Shown one piece after another: positions 1 through 9,155 of a stretch of DNA of 64,000 bases. Each line of letters opens with the position of its first letter. Positions within the stretch are counted from its first letter, which is position 1. The position numbers were made by a program, and so were the translations under genes. Source of the DNA: JAEUOS01 sp964470865 (GTDB taxonomy: Bacteria > Pseudomonadota > Gammaproteobacteria > Burkholderiales > JAEUOS01); contig CAYYFR010000004.1 in assembly GCA_964470865.1 (NCBI GenBank), forward strand, positions 21,574 through 85,573, read 5' to 3'. The notes beneath the pieces are model-generated. The model had not been told where the DNA came from. It did not search any database and worked only from the letters and a program-made list of their open reading frames with translations.

Positions 1-60
1 GATGGCGTCGCGTATGCCGAGGGCGACGCTGCGGGCCGAACGCATTTCTGCGTTTGCGCC
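1..60. other. window-edge stretch without a gene
   Basis: Sixty bases lie downstream of the DUF1501 stop. I see no supportable gene, hairpin terminator or repeat in them. Confidence 0.5.
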
Positions 61-1302
61 TTAAACCGTCTTCAGTAGGCCGCTCAGGCGCGTATCGAAC
101 TTCGCCCCGGGAAACACATCCTGCAACTGGCGCTCACCCACACCGAAGCTTGCGCGCAACACCTGGGCGAATACAGCGCGAAAATCGTGATGCACCGGCA
201 GGTCGCGACCTTCGTTCAAGTTCGCCCGGGCCAGCCCCGACCACTGCCCATGCCAACGGCCGCCGTTGATGCGGTTGCCGATCAGCCACAGGGCGTTGCC
301 GTGGCCATGGTCGGTACCGCGGGTGCCGTTCTCGACGGCGGTGCGACCGAACTCGCTGACTATCGTGATCAAGTCGCCGGGTTCGGAAAAATCGCGTCGC
401 AATTGCGTCAAGGCTTGCGCCAGCCGGCCCAGATTCTGTGCCAGCAAGCCCGTGACGGCGCCCTGGTTGGCATGCGTGTCCCAACCACCGGCGGACAAGA
501 AGCCCAGGCGCAGGCGGCGGTCGTTGCGCATCAGGGTACCCAGGTGTTGCGCGTCGAGCATCAGGCCTTCGGCACCGGTGGCACCGTTGTCGGCAGCGAT
601 GTTCTCGGCACTCAATTCCTGTGCGCTCATCATGCGGCTATCCGCACCCTGGCGGAAGGCCCTGGACATCTGGTCCTGGCCGGCATATAAATCCAGCAGC
701 GCCTGGCGCGCGCGATCATTGCCGAGCACGCCTTCGCGGGTGGCAGCCTGGCCCCTGGGGATCAGCCGCACCGCAGCCGGACCGGAAAGGATTTTCGGAT
801 TGGCTTCGCCCACACCAATCGCCAGTTGGGCGTTGGCGCCGCCGGCGCCGATCGACGCCAGAGTATTCAACCAGCCGCTGGGCGCATTGCTCTTGCCCGG
901 CATGCCGATCTCCCAGTGGATCTGCGCTTCGAAATGCGAGCGCGTCGCGTCCGGCGAGCCGGCAGCGGGAATGAAGCCGAGCACGCCGCTTTGCCACAAA
1001 GGCAACAGCGGCGCGAGCGCCGGATGCAAGGCGAAGGTCTGGTCGAGCCGCAAGGCAGCTTCGGCGCTGCCGTCGGGTACGGGGATTGCGGTATGCGGGC
1101 GGCTGCGCGCATAGTCGGCATCGGCATAGGGCACGGCCGCCGAGAGTCCGTCATAGGCGCCGCGCAGGAATACCAGGATCAGGCGCCCGTCTTTCAGGGG
1201 GGCCGCGCTCTGCGCCCAGGCGCGCGGCACCAGGCTGGCGCCGGCGACGGCAGCGAGAGTGCCCAGCAGTTGTCGACGATCGCGTGAGAAAGAGGTGGAC
1301 AT
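61..1302 (-). CDS. DUF1501 domain-containing exported protein
   Basis: The protein has 413 residues. It opens with a twin-arginine-like leader (RDRRQLLG at residues 7-14, then a hydrophobic stretch ending near PRAWAQ), so export by Tat is likely. The body carries conserved DUF1501 patches: RSHFEAQIHWE, GGWDTHANQ and, near the C-terminus, SEFGRTAVENG followed by GTDHGHGNA. DUF1501 proteins belong to the sulfatase/phosphatase-like fold, but their substrate is unknown. It lies 13 bp downstream of a DUF1800 gene on the same strand. DUF1800/DUF1501 pairs are common across bacteria and are usually taken to act together in the periplasm. Family call sure, role unknown. Confidence 0.9.
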   Translation of the reverse strand: MSTSFSRDRRQLLGTLAAVAGASLVPRAWAQSAAPLKDGRLILVFLRGAYDGLSAAVPYADADYARSRPHTAIPVPDGSAEAALRLDQTFALHPALAPLLPLWQSGVLGFIPAAGSPDATRSHFEAQIHWEIGMPGKSNAPSGWLNTLASIGAGGANAQLAIGVGEANPKILSGPAAVRLIPRGQAATREGVLGNDRARQALLDLYAGQDQMSRAFRQGADSRMMSAQELSAENIAADNGATGAEGLMLDAQHLGTLMRNDRRLRLGFLSAGGWDTHANQGAVTGLLAQNLGRLAQALTQLRRDFSEPGDLITIVSEFGRTAVENGTRGTDHGHGNALWLIGNRINGGRWHGQWSGLARANLNEGRDLPVHHDFRAVFAQVLRASFGVGERQLQDVFPGAKFDTRLSGLLKTV

Positions 1303-1315
1303 GATGGCGATCTTT

Positions 1316-2770
1316 CTACTTGTGCATGAAGTCGGGGCTGGCCAGCATCAGGCCGGGACGCAAGGGCGCGGGTTCCCGGGCAATGCGGCTCTTCGTGGCA
1401 GGGCTCAGGAAGGCGTTGAGGAACAACGGTTCTGCCGCCTGCCGCCCGAGCGCAATGGCGAAGTCCGCGCGCCGCGTCAGCGCCTCCGGTGCCAGCCAGG
1501 TGGCGGCATCGGTCTTGTAGCCGTCCGGGGTTTGCCAGCCATGCATGGCCTGGCCGGCGTTGGCCAGGAAGCCCAGCGCCAGGACCGACTCGCGACGCCC
1601 CTGCGCGCCACCGGTGGCCGCCAGCGCGGAGCAGGCGAAGTCGAGCGGCGTCTTGAACAGCGTCTGGTCGGCCTGCCAGAATTCGGGCGCTTCGATCAGG
1701 CTTCGCAGCACTACCCGTATATCGCCCTGGGAAGCGGAAAAACTGTGCGCGAGCCGGTCAATCAGCGCCGCGCCCGGCTGGTCTGATACGAAAAACGTGG
1801 CCAGGCGCGTGGCGATGCGGCGCGCGGTGGCCGGATGGCGTGCCAGCATGCGGATCGCCTCCTCGCCCTCGGCTAAGCCCAGGTTGCGAAAGGTCACGCC
1901 GAGCAGGCGCTTCTCGCCGCTGTCGTGAAATCGCTCGGCGAAGCGAAAGCCGGAAGGATGGTTCGGCGCCACCGTCCAGCCACTCAGAATGCGCGCCAGT
2001 TCATGCACATCGGTCTGGGTATAGCCGCCGTTTACCCCCAGGGTGTGCAGCTCCATCAGTTCGCGCGCATAATTTTCGTTCAAGCCACGCGCGCGACCCA
2101 GCGGGCCGGCGCTGCCCTCGGCCACGCTTTGTGCCTGGTCCAGATAAAACAGCATGGCCGGATGGCGGCTGCTGGCAAGCAAAAGATCCTCGAATTTTCC
2201 AAGTGCGTTGGGGCGGATCGCGTTGACCACATAGTGGCCAGCGAAAGGCCGGACCGCGCCCTTGCCGATGAACACGTTCAGATGGTTGAACCAGAACTCG
2301 GTCATGCGCGCGAGCAAGGGGTTCTCGAACTCGGGCGCGCTGCAGGCTGCGATGCGCCAGGCGGCTGCCTCGCGCGCGGCGTCGCGGCTGAACCTGTCGT
2401 TTTCCATGTTCGCGGCGCCACGCAGGCCGGCTTCCTTCTTCTGCCCCTGATCCTTGGCCGCCTTGCGCGCTTCGCGCTCTTCCCTGAAGGCTTCGAAGAT
2501 CCGCTCAAGCGGCAGGTTGAAATGCGTCAACTCGGCGGGCATCCGCGCCGGCTGGGTGCTTGCCCTGTAAGCGACTTCAATCTGCCTGAGGGCCCAGGCT
2601 CTGGCGCCGCCTTGCTGCGTGACGTCGGCCAACAGGGCTTCGGTGGGTCCGTAGCCCAAGCGCGAACTGGCGCGCCAGACCGGGTCTGCCGGCGTCTTGT
2701 CTTGCGCCTGCGCTGGAAACATCAGGGCACAAGTCAGCAGCAGGGCTGCGCGTTGGCGTGAAAACATCAT
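1316..2770 (-). CDS. DUF1800 domain-containing exported protein
   Basis: This 484-residue protein starts with a Sec-type signal peptide (residues 1-22, ending PAQA). Hallmarks of DUF1800 are present: WRASSRLGYGPTE near the mature N-terminus, MTEFWFNHLNVF in the middle, then LNENYARELMELHTLGVNGG and HELARILSGWTV. Two consecutive ATG codons mark the start. The gene precedes the DUF1501 gene by 13 bp and is probably cotranscribed with it. The biochemical role of DUF1800 is not established. A 153-bp space separates it from the acyl-CoA dehydrogenase gene upstream, so it may have its own promoter. Confidence 0.9.
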   Translation of the reverse strand: MMFSRQRAALLLTCALMFPAQAQDKTPADPVWRASSRLGYGPTEALLADVTQQGGARAWALRQIEVAYRASTQPARMPAELTHFNLPLERIFEAFREEREARKAAKDQGQKKEAGLRGAANMENDRFSRDAAREAAAWRIAACSAPEFENPLLARMTEFWFNHLNVFIGKGAVRPFAGHYVVNAIRPNALGKFEDLLLASSRHPAMLFYLDQAQSVAEGSAGPLGRARGLNENYARELMELHTLGVNGGYTQTDVHELARILSGWTVAPNHPSGFRFAERFHDSGEKRLLGVTFRNLGLAEGEEAIRMLARHPATARRIATRLATFFVSDQPGAALIDRLAHSFSASQGDIRVVLRSLIEAPEFWQADQTLFKTPLDFACSALAATGGAQGRRESVLALGFLANAGQAMHGWQTPDGYKTDAATWLAPEALTRRADFAIALGRQAAEPLFLNAFLSPATKSRIAREPAPLRPGLMLASPDFMHK

Positions 2771-2923
2771 GTGAAATCCCGAAAAGACGCGGTGTTCCGA
2801 TGCTAACGCCGTTCACGCGCCAAGGGTTGGCGGGTTGGCAGCGCAAAAGCGTAAGAAAACATTTCCGCCAGAAGACTGCGCCGCACCGCATTGGGGCGCG
2901 CGTTCAAACTGCTGCGCCGGGCT

Positions 2924-4078
2924 TCAGGGCCGCTGCGAGAAGGTGCGCTCGAACACGCCTTCGGCAATCCGGTTTTTCAGAATCTCGATCGAGCCGCCGG
3001 CGATCATCCAGCCGCGACAGCGCCGCATGCAGTATTCGACCAGCGACTCCTGGCTATAGCCCAGGCCGCCCATCACCTGCATGGCTTCGCTCGCAACGTC
3101 GAACCCGGCCTGGTTGCAATAAGCCTTGGCGATGGCGGTATCCGATGGTGAAGGAAAACCGCCGTCGGCGTTGCAGGCGGCGCGATACAACAGCAGTTGC
3201 CCGGCATCGAGTTTCATTTTCATCTCGGCGAATTTCCATTGCAGCCCCTGGAACTCGCACAACAGGCGCCCGAACTGCTTGCGCTGCATCGCCCATTGCC
3301 GGGCTTCCTCGTAGGCGTAGCGGCCCAGGGCCAGGGAGCGCGAAGTGTTGCCGATGCGTTCGACGTTGAAGCCGGCGATCTGTTTCTTGAAGCCGCCTTC
3401 CTTGAGCACCACCATTTCGGGCGGCACCAGCACATCGTCGAAATACAGCTGCGCCCATTCCTCGCCCGACATGAACGAGGAACGCTGGCCGAAGCGCACA
3501 CCGGGCGCCTTGGTGTCGATCAGCACCGAGCCGATACCGCCCACGCCGGGACCGAAGCGCACATAGACCAACAGCACATCGGCATAGGGCGCATGGGTGG
3601 AAAACACCTTGGCCCCGTTGACCCGGTAGGCGCCGGCCTGTCGCGCGTCGGGGGTGGCGCTGGTGGCGAGGTCGGTCACCGCCGAGCCGGCCTCGGGCTC
3701 GGTCATGCCGACCGAGATCACGCCTCTACCTTCGAGAATGCGGGTGAGATAGCGCTCCTTCTGCAGCGCCGTGCCGTACTCGGCAAACACGCGGATCGGC
3801 CCGAAACTGCCGGCCTGGATCACATCCGCACTGCGCGGGCAAACCGATGCCACCGCCTCGATCGCCAGCACCGCGTCCATCAGGCTGCCGCCCTGGCCAC
3901 CGTCTTTCTCGGCGATGGTGATGCCGAGCAGGCCTTGCGCTGCCATCAGTCTGGCCACGTCCCATGGATAGTCGAGCGCATGGGCGCGCGCGCGCGCGCC
4001 GGCGCGCAGTTGCTTTTCGGCGAAGCGCAGCACCGAGTCGCGGAAGGCTTGTTGTTCTTCGCTGAGTCGAAAGTCCAT
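2924..4078 (-). CDS. acyl-CoA dehydrogenase family protein
   Basis: At 384 residues it has the usual length of the family. The N-terminal helical domain begins MDFRLSEEQQAFRDSV. The FAD-binding middle part contains ISVGMTEPEAGSA, and the C-terminal helical domain contains RKQFGRLLCEFQ and ends with the GGSIEILKNRIAE signature. Such flavoenzymes introduce a C2-C3 double bond into acyl-CoA esters and pass electrons to ETF. I chose the ATG at 4078 because it matches the family N-terminus; an upstream in-frame start would add 20 unrelated residues. It sits 17 bp downstream of a Bug-type binding-protein gene and next to a CoA ligase gene, so it probably oxidises the imported acid after CoA activation. 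Substrate unknown. Confidence 0.92.
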   Translation of the reverse strand: MDFRLSEEQQAFRDSVLRFAEKQLRAGARARAHALDYPWDVARLMAAQGLLGITIAEKDGGQGGSLMDAVLAIEAVASVCPRSADVIQAGSFGPIRVFAEYGTALQKERYLTRILEGRGVISVGMTEPEAGSAVTDLATSATPDARQAGAYRVNGAKVFSTHAPYADVLLVYVRFGPGVGGIGSVLIDTKAPGVRFGQRSSFMSGEEWAQLYFDDVLVPPEMVVLKEGGFKKQIAGFNVERIGNTSRSLALGRYAYEEARQWAMQRKQFGRLLCEFQGLQWKFAEMKMKLDAGQLLLYRAACNADGGFPSPSDTAIAKAYCNQAGFDVASEAMQVMGGLGYSQESLVEYCMRRCRGWMIAGGSIEILKNRIAEGVFERTFSQRP

Positions 4079-4095
4079 GTCGTTTCCGGTTGTAT

Positions 4096-5058
4096 TCAGT
4101 CGAAGCGGGCGCCGGATGCGCGGATCACGCGGCCCCATTTGTCAATCTCGGTGCGGATGTAGGCGCGAAACTCTTCCGGTGTGCTGCCCACCGCTTCCGC
4201 ACCTTGTGCGATGAACTTCTCGCGCACATCGGCCAGCGTCAGCACCTTGACGGTGTTCTCGTGCAGTCTGGCGATGATCTCCGCAGGCGTTTTCGCCGGT
4301 GCCAGCAGGCCATTCCAGCTCGACACCTCGAAATCAGGCAAGCCCGCCTCGGCCATGGTCGGCACACCCGGCAGTTGCGCCAGGCGTTTGTCGGCCGCCA
4401 CCGCAATCACCTTGAGCTTGCCGCCCTGCAGGTGCGCAATGGCCGACAAGGCGGTCTGGAAGCTCAGGTTGACCTGGCCGCCCAACAGATCGGTCATGGC
4501 CTGGGTGGCGCCCTTGTACGGAATGTGCACGATGTCGATGCCGGCACGCAGTTTGAGCAATTCACCGGCCAAATGCGGCGAGCCGCCGGCACCGCTGGAG
4601 GCAAAGGTGTACTTGCCCGGCGCACGCCTGGCCAGTTCGATCAGTTCCTTGAGACTTGCCACCGGCATCGAAGGATGCACTGCCAGCACCGAGGGCGCGC
4701 TCATGGCCTGGGTAATCGGCGTGAAGTCGCGCAGGGTGTCATAGCCCGGGTTCTTGTAGGCCGTCATGTTGGTGGCGTTGGCAATCGTGCCCAACAGCAG
4801 GGTATAGCCGTCGGGCGGGCTTCTGGCGACCAGCTCCGAGCCTATGTTGCTGGTGGCGCCGGGCTTGTTGTCAACGACTACCGGCTGGCCCAGCAACTCC
4901 TGCAACCTGGCGGCAATCGTGCGCGCGACTATGTCGGTGGCGCCGCCGGGCGGGTAGCCGACGACGAGCTTGATCGGTTTCGACGGGTAGCGCGGCTCCT
5001 GCGCCGCCACGCTGGCCGCAAGCGTGATTGCCACGCAAGGGATGATCCAGAACTTCAT
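4096..5058 (-). CDS. Bug/TctC family periplasmic substrate-binding protein
   Basis: The 320-residue protein carries a Sec signal peptide (residues 1-19, ending VAAQ). The mature start YPSKPIKLVVGYPPGG and the motif DNKPGATSNIG are diagnostic of Bug (TctC-like) receptors. These bind carboxylates such as dicarboxylates, nicotinate or aromatic acids for tripartite tricarboxylate transporters. No TctA/TctB membrane genes lie nearby, which is usual for Bug genes in Burkholderiales. Its ATG overlaps the stop of the upstream acyl-CoA synthetase gene (ATGA), showing translational coupling. The ligand cannot be read from sequence; the neighbouring CoA-activation genes suggest an organic acid. Confidence 0.93.
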   Translation of the reverse strand: MKFWIIPCVAITLAASVAAQEPRYPSKPIKLVVGYPPGGATDIVARTIAARLQELLGQPVVVDNKPGATSNIGSELVARSPPDGYTLLLGTIANATNMTAYKNPGYDTLRDFTPITQAMSAPSVLAVHPSMPVASLKELIELARRAPGKYTFASSGAGGSPHLAGELLKLRAGIDIVHIPYKGATQAMTDLLGGQVNLSFQTALSAIAHLQGGKLKVIAVAADKRLAQLPGVPTMAEAGLPDFEVSSWNGLLAPAKTPAEIIARLHENTVKVLTLADVREKFIAQGAEAVGSTPEEFRAYIRTEIDKWGRVIRASGARFD

Positions 5059-7154
5059 GTGTGGTGTTCCTGACCCGTGTGGCGCAGCACCAGCACGCCG
5101 TCGACGGCGACCACGCCATCGTGCTTGACGATCAAGGGATTGATCTCGGCCTCCGCCACCGGCTGGCCCGGCAGCAGGGCCAGCCTGGAGAAGGCGGCGA
5201 CCGCGTGCGCCAGGGCAGCTACGTCGCCGCGCGGCAGGCCGCGATAGCCGCGAATCAGGGCCAGAGCCTTGACCTGGCCGATCATTTCCAGAGCTTCGTC
5301 TTGGTTTACCGGCGCGATCGAAAGGGCATAGTCCTGGTAAATCTCGGCCAAGGTACCGCCGGCACCGACCATGATCACCGGCCCGACCATGGCGTCGTGG
5401 CGGTAGCCGACGATCACCTCCTGCAACCCTTTTTCCATCTGCTGCACCAATACGCCGGTGATCGCAGCCTGCGGGACTGCTTCGGCGACGGCACGCAACA
5501 TGGCCGGCACGCGCAGCGCGAATTCGGCTTGGTTGGCGACGCCCAGCAGCACGCCGCCGGCCTCGGTTTTGTGCGCAATGTCGGGCGAACGCACTTTGAC
5601 TGCCACCGGGTAGGCGATGTCGTGGCGGAAATCGGGAGCGACGGCAGTGGCGCTGGCGACCACCGGCACACCGAGCGAGGAAAAAAACGCAAGCGCGTCT
5701 GCTTCGTCGGGCGTCTTCTTGAGCGTTGGCGCCGGCATTGCCATAGGCGTGGCGCCAGCGTCCGGGTCGCGCGGCGCGCGCCAGCGAAAAAAACAGGCCA
5801 GCGCGTCCGCGCAGGCTTCCGGCGTGCGAAACGCCGCGATGCCCTGTTGCGCCAACAACGTGAGCGAACGTTCCGCATGCGGTGTGAGAAAGGCTGCCAA
5901 AGGCTTGGCGCTCCGGGGCGAAGACAATATCGGCTGCACCGCGAAATCGGGATGAAACTGCGCCGAGGAGCCGACCACCGCCAGCACCGCATCGCAGTCA
6001 GGCGAGGCGATCAGCGCAGCGAGCACGGCGCCATAGCGCTTGGCCGAGCTTGCCATGGTGAGATCGACGATCGGTGAATCGGCAACCCGCACGCCGTGCG
6101 ATGCCAGTTCGTCCTTGAGTGCGGCCGAGGGGAGCATGGCCTGCATGCCGAGCACACCCAGACGGTCGACCACGCTGGCGGCGCCGCCGCCGGTGGTGGT
6201 GACCACCGCCACCCGCGGCGGACGATGCAGACGCAGCGGCGCGCGGCGCGCCAGAAGGGGCGGAATTTCGATCAGGGTTTCAAGCCATTCGACGCGCACG
6301 ATGCCGCAGTCGCGGAAAAAGGCGTCGAGCGCAGCGTCGGCCCCGGCCATGGCACCGGTGTGTGAGCGCGCCATCGCTTCGCCCAACGCTGAGCGGCCCA
6401 GTTTGTAGACCACCACCGGCTTGCCTGCGGCGTGCGCGCGACGCGCGGCGCCGGCCAGGCGCGCAGCATCGCGCACGGTTTCGAGGAACAGCGCGATCAC
6501 CCGGGTGTCGGGGTCGTCGACCAGCAGGTCGACCAGTTCGCCGATGCCGATGTCGGCTTCGTTGCCGACCGACACCAATTTCGAAAAGCCCAGACCGCGC
6601 GCCGCGCCGCGCGACAGCAGGGTGCCCAGCATGGTGCCGCTTTGCGAGATTACGCCGGTCGAACCGGGCGGTGGTATCTCGCCTTCGAGTACCGCGTTGA
6701 CCGTGAGCGCAAAGCGGCCGGGAATATCGATCACCCCCATGCTGTTGGGCCCGAGCACGCGCACCCCGAGGGCGCGTGCGCGCAGGACCAGCTGCGCCTG
6801 GCGCGCCGCGCCGGTGGGCCCGGTTTCGGCAAAGCCATCGCTGAAGATCGATACCAGTGGCACATCGCAGGCGCCGCAGTCCTCTATGGCCTGCAGCGCT
6901 GCCTCGGCCGGCGCCATCACGAACACATGCTCGATGCCGCCGCCGACTGCGGCATGGGCGGCCTGCAGGCTGGGGTAGGCGCGTTCGCCCAGAATCTCGT
7001 TACGGGTCGGGTTGATCGGCAGGATTTCGCCGCCGTAGCCATACTTGCGCAGGAAGCGCTGCGGGCGCGCGGTGTTCTTGGCGGGGTCGCCGGAGGCGCC
7101 GATCAAGGCCACCCGGCGCGGCGCGAACAGCGCCGGCGCGAGAGCGATCGTCAT
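5055..7154 (-). CDS. NDP-forming acyl-CoA synthetase (acetate--CoA ligase family, fused subunits)
   Basis: About 699 residues. The N-terminal CoA-binding domain has PRRVALIGASGDP and ILPINPTRNEILG. The central succinyl-CoA-ligase-like part includes SQSGTMLGTLLSRG and the phosphohistidine region SHTGAMAGADAALDAF. The C-terminal ATP-grasp domain runs from about residue 480, with VAVKVRSPDIAHKTEAGGV and AEINPLIVKHDG. Members convert an organic acid, CoA and ATP/GTP into an acyl-CoA and NDP. The start at 7154 gives an ATGA overlap with the upstream MmgE/PrpD gene; an in-frame start at 7169 is possible but less likely. It should activate the acid handled by this operon. Confidence 0.88.
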   Translation of the reverse strand: MTIALAPALFAPRRVALIGASGDPAKNTARPQRFLRKYGYGGEILPINPTRNEILGERAYPSLQAAHAAVGGGIEHVFVMAPAEAALQAIEDCGACDVPLVSIFSDGFAETGPTGAARQAQLVLRARALGVRVLGPNSMGVIDIPGRFALTVNAVLEGEIPPPGSTGVISQSGTMLGTLLSRGAARGLGFSKLVSVGNEADIGIGELVDLLVDDPDTRVIALFLETVRDAARLAGAARRAHAAGKPVVVYKLGRSALGEAMARSHTGAMAGADAALDAFFRDCGIVRVEWLETLIEIPPLLARRAPLRLHRPPRVAVVTTTGGGAASVVDRLGVLGMQAMLPSAALKDELASHGVRVADSPIVDLTMASSAKRYGAVLAALIASPDCDAVLAVVGSSAQFHPDFAVQPILSSPRSAKPLAAFLTPHAERSLTLLAQQGIAAFRTPEACADALACFFRWRAPRDPDAGATPMAMPAPTLKKTPDEADALAFFSSLGVPVVASATAVAPDFRHDIAYPVAVKVRSPDIAHKTEAGGVLLGVANQAEFALRVPAMLRAVAEAVPQAAITGVLVQQMEKGLQEVIVGYRHDAMVGPVIMVGAGGTLAEIYQDYALSIAPVNQDEALEMIGQVKALALIRGYRGLPRGDVAALAHAVAAFSRLALLPGQPVAEAEINPLIVKHDGVVAVDGVLVLRHTGQEHHT

Positions 7155-8506
7155 GCGTTCGGGCGGCACAGCGCGTCAAGCCCGGGCGCTGCATCCAGTG
7201 TCCACAAGGTGGCCAGCAGCGACCGCGCCGACGCGTCGCCGACCACTGGCGCGGTCAGTTCAAGATGTTTTTCGTCGAGTTCGGTGTCGCTTAGCGGTGC
7301 GTCGGGATCGCCCTTGCGCGTCGGCTGCAAATGCTCCACGCAGCGGCCGTCGTAGGTGTCGAAGGTGACGCGCGCGGCGCGTTGTTGTGGAAAGGCGGCG
7401 TCGAGTTCGGCATCGAGCGTCAGTTCGGTCTTGACCATCAGCTCGCGCGTGGCCGGATGGGCGATGCGCGCGGGCTCGAATGCGGCTAAGCGAACGTTGC
7501 CGTGGCTCAATGCGGTGGCCACCGCATACTTGACCGAGAAGCGTGCCTCGGCCGGGGTGCGCGGATTGTCATGCCCCGCCACCTCGAGGGTGGCGCGATA
7601 GGCGCCGATGCGGATGCGCTTGATGTCGCGCGCCGAAATGTTCATCTGCTGCTTCAAGGCCAGCGCGCCGTCGATGGCGGCGAAGGAATGGCCGCAGCAG
7701 GCGTGGTTCTTGAAGGTCATGCGGGTGATGTGAAACTCGCGCCCGAGGGTTTGCAGCGATGCGTTCCAGTCCGGCCCATGGTTGCCGTGCGACAGCGCAT
7801 GGCCGAAACCGGCGTCGCCTTCGAGCACATCTTGCGAGCCGGTCACGCCTTCGGCGGCGGCCAGGGCCGCCAGCACACCGGCTTCCGCCGCCCGGCCGGC
7901 GTGCAAGGGTTTCGACTGCGAATCCATGCGAAACGCCTGCTGCAACGCGGCGGCAAAGGTGGCGACTGTCGCGAGCGCATGGGCGAAGCGGGTGGCGTCG
8001 AGTTGCAGTACCTCAGCCGCGGCGGCAGCGGCGCCGAAGCAGCCGATGGTGCCGGTATTGTGGAAGTACTTGTAGTGATTGCGGCCCATGGCTGCACCGA
8101 TGCGGGTGGAGATCTCGTAGCCGGTGATCACGGCACGCAAGAAATCGGACCCGCTGGCGGCGCGCGCCTGCGCCAGCGCAAGGGCCGCGGCGATGGTCGG
8201 CGCACCCGGATGGTAAATGCCGTCGCGATAAATGTCGTCCACCTCTGCGGTATGTGCGGCGCTGCCGTTGATCAGCGCGGCCAGGCGCGCCGGTGCCGCG
8301 CGGCCCAGCGCCAGGCGTGCGCCGCCGGCGCCGAATTCCTCGGCCAGCGCGCGTTCCAGCAGTGTCGCCGGTGCCTGTACCGCACCCGGGTAGAGGGCCG
8401 CGAACCAGTCGATGACAGCGCGTTTGGCGTGGTGCATCACCTCCGGTGCGATCGGTTGCGAGCGATAGCTGCAGGCAAAGGCGGCGTAGTGGTCAACGAT
8501 GTGCAT
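7151..8506 (-). CDS. MmgE/PrpD family protein
   Basis: This 451-residue protein belongs to the 2-methylcitrate dehydratase (PrpD) / MmgE family. Supporting patches are VIDWFAALYPG near residue 30, LINGSAAHTAEVDDIYRDG, ITGYEISTRIG, HNTGTIGCFGAAAAA and FKNHACCGHSFAAIDG. The family contains methylcitrate and cis-aconitate decarboxylase-type enzymes, but many members in Bug-linked operons have unknown carboxylate substrates. The ATG at 8506 was preferred to a TTG six codons upstream. The 3' end overlaps the acyl-CoA synthetase start by four bases. No prpB/prpC genes are nearby, so a methylcitrate-cycle role is not supported here. Confidence 0.88.
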   Translation of the reverse strand: MHIVDHYAAFACSYRSQPIAPEVMHHAKRAVIDWFAALYPGAVQAPATLLERALAEEFGAGGARLALGRAAPARLAALINGSAAHTAEVDDIYRDGIYHPGAPTIAAALALAQARAASGSDFLRAVITGYEISTRIGAAMGRNHYKYFHNTGTIGCFGAAAAAAEVLQLDATRFAHALATVATFAAALQQAFRMDSQSKPLHAGRAAEAGVLAALAAAEGVTGSQDVLEGDAGFGHALSHGNHGPDWNASLQTLGREFHITRMTFKNHACCGHSFAAIDGALALKQQMNISARDIKRIRIGAYRATLEVAGHDNPRTPAEARFSVKYAVATALSHGNVRLAAFEPARIAHPATRELMVKTELTLDAELDAAFPQQRAARVTFDTYDGRCVEHLQPTRKGDPDAPLSDTELDEKHLELTAPVVGDASARSLLATLWTLDAAPGLDALCRPNA

Positions 8507-8542
8507 GCTGGTCCCGGGATTCAAAGGTGAAAAGCTGCGGCG

Positions 8543-8866
8543 TCAGTCGGCCTTGGCGCCGGAGGCCTTGACCAGGCGCGCCCATTTGGCGGTCTCGTTC
8601 TGCATATGCAGGCCGAACTGTTCCGGGGTCGAACCGATCGGGTCGGCACCTTGGGCCACGAAGCGCTCGCGCATGTCCGCCTGTTTCAGGATGCGTGCGA
8701 TGTCGACGGCGATCTTGGCGGCGATCTCGCGCGGCAGCCCGGCCGGGCCAACCAGGCCGAACCACGAGGAGGCGTCGAAGCCGGGGAAGCCGGACTCCGC
8801 GATCGTCGGCACATCCGGCACAGTGGCAGAACGCTTGAGGCTGGTGACGGCAACCGCGCGCAACCG
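8543..8866 (-). pseudogene. Bug/TctC family protein, C-terminal remnant
   Basis: One reading frame encodes about 107 residues typical of the C-terminal lobe of a Bug receptor: LRAVAVTSLKRSATVPDVPT, then AESGFPGFDASSWFG, GLPREIAAKI and GADPIGSTPEQF. The first two thirds, including signal peptide and ligand pocket, are missing. At about 8860-8870 the frame runs without a break in the DNA into the start of a class II aldolase gene in another frame. It cannot give a working receptor. Deletion between two neighbouring genes is the simplest reading; a chimeric assembly join is the alternative. Confidence 0.8.
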
Positions 8867-9065
8867 AGATGTGGTTGTAGATAAGGTCGTCCATCGCGTA
8901 ATGCGCGACCAGCCGGTAGGCGCAGGCGCAATCGACACGCGCCTCCCACTCGGCGGCGCTGACCAGACCTTTCTGCGACTTGAATTCCAGCGGCGGATAG
9001 TCGCGATCGGGGTCGAGTTGCGGATAGCCCTGGCGAATGTCGGTCACGAAAGCGGGCTGGTGCAT
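8866..9065 (-). pseudogene. class II aldolase/adducin family protein, N-terminal remnant
   Basis: The ATG at 9065 has a good ribosome-binding site (AAGGA about 8 bp upstream). The first 67 codons match the start of class II aldolase/adducin-type proteins: SAAEWEARVDCACAYRLVAH, then MDDLIYNHIS. After the HIS motif, where the family continues with RVPG and the metal-binding histidines, homology stops and the DNA becomes the 3' part of a Bug gene in a different frame. About 190 residues, including the whole active site, are absent. The native start signals suggest this was the first gene of the minus-strand operon. Confidence 0.75.
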
Positions 9066-9141
9066 GGAATGGTCCTTGGGAAATCATCGGCAATTTTCAA
9101 CTGCAAGCGCCGCCCAGGCAGTAGTGTACGAAGGTCGCGCC

Positions 9142-9147
9142 TATAAT
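9142..9147 (+). promoter_or_regulatory. candidate -10 box very close to trhO start
   Basis: A perfect TATAAT ends 8 bp before the trhO ATG, with AAGGA between them. If used, the mRNA would start almost at the ATG. No good -35 hexamer sits 17 bp upstream, so this is tentative. Confidence 0.35.
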
Positions 9148-9155
9148 CCAAGGAC

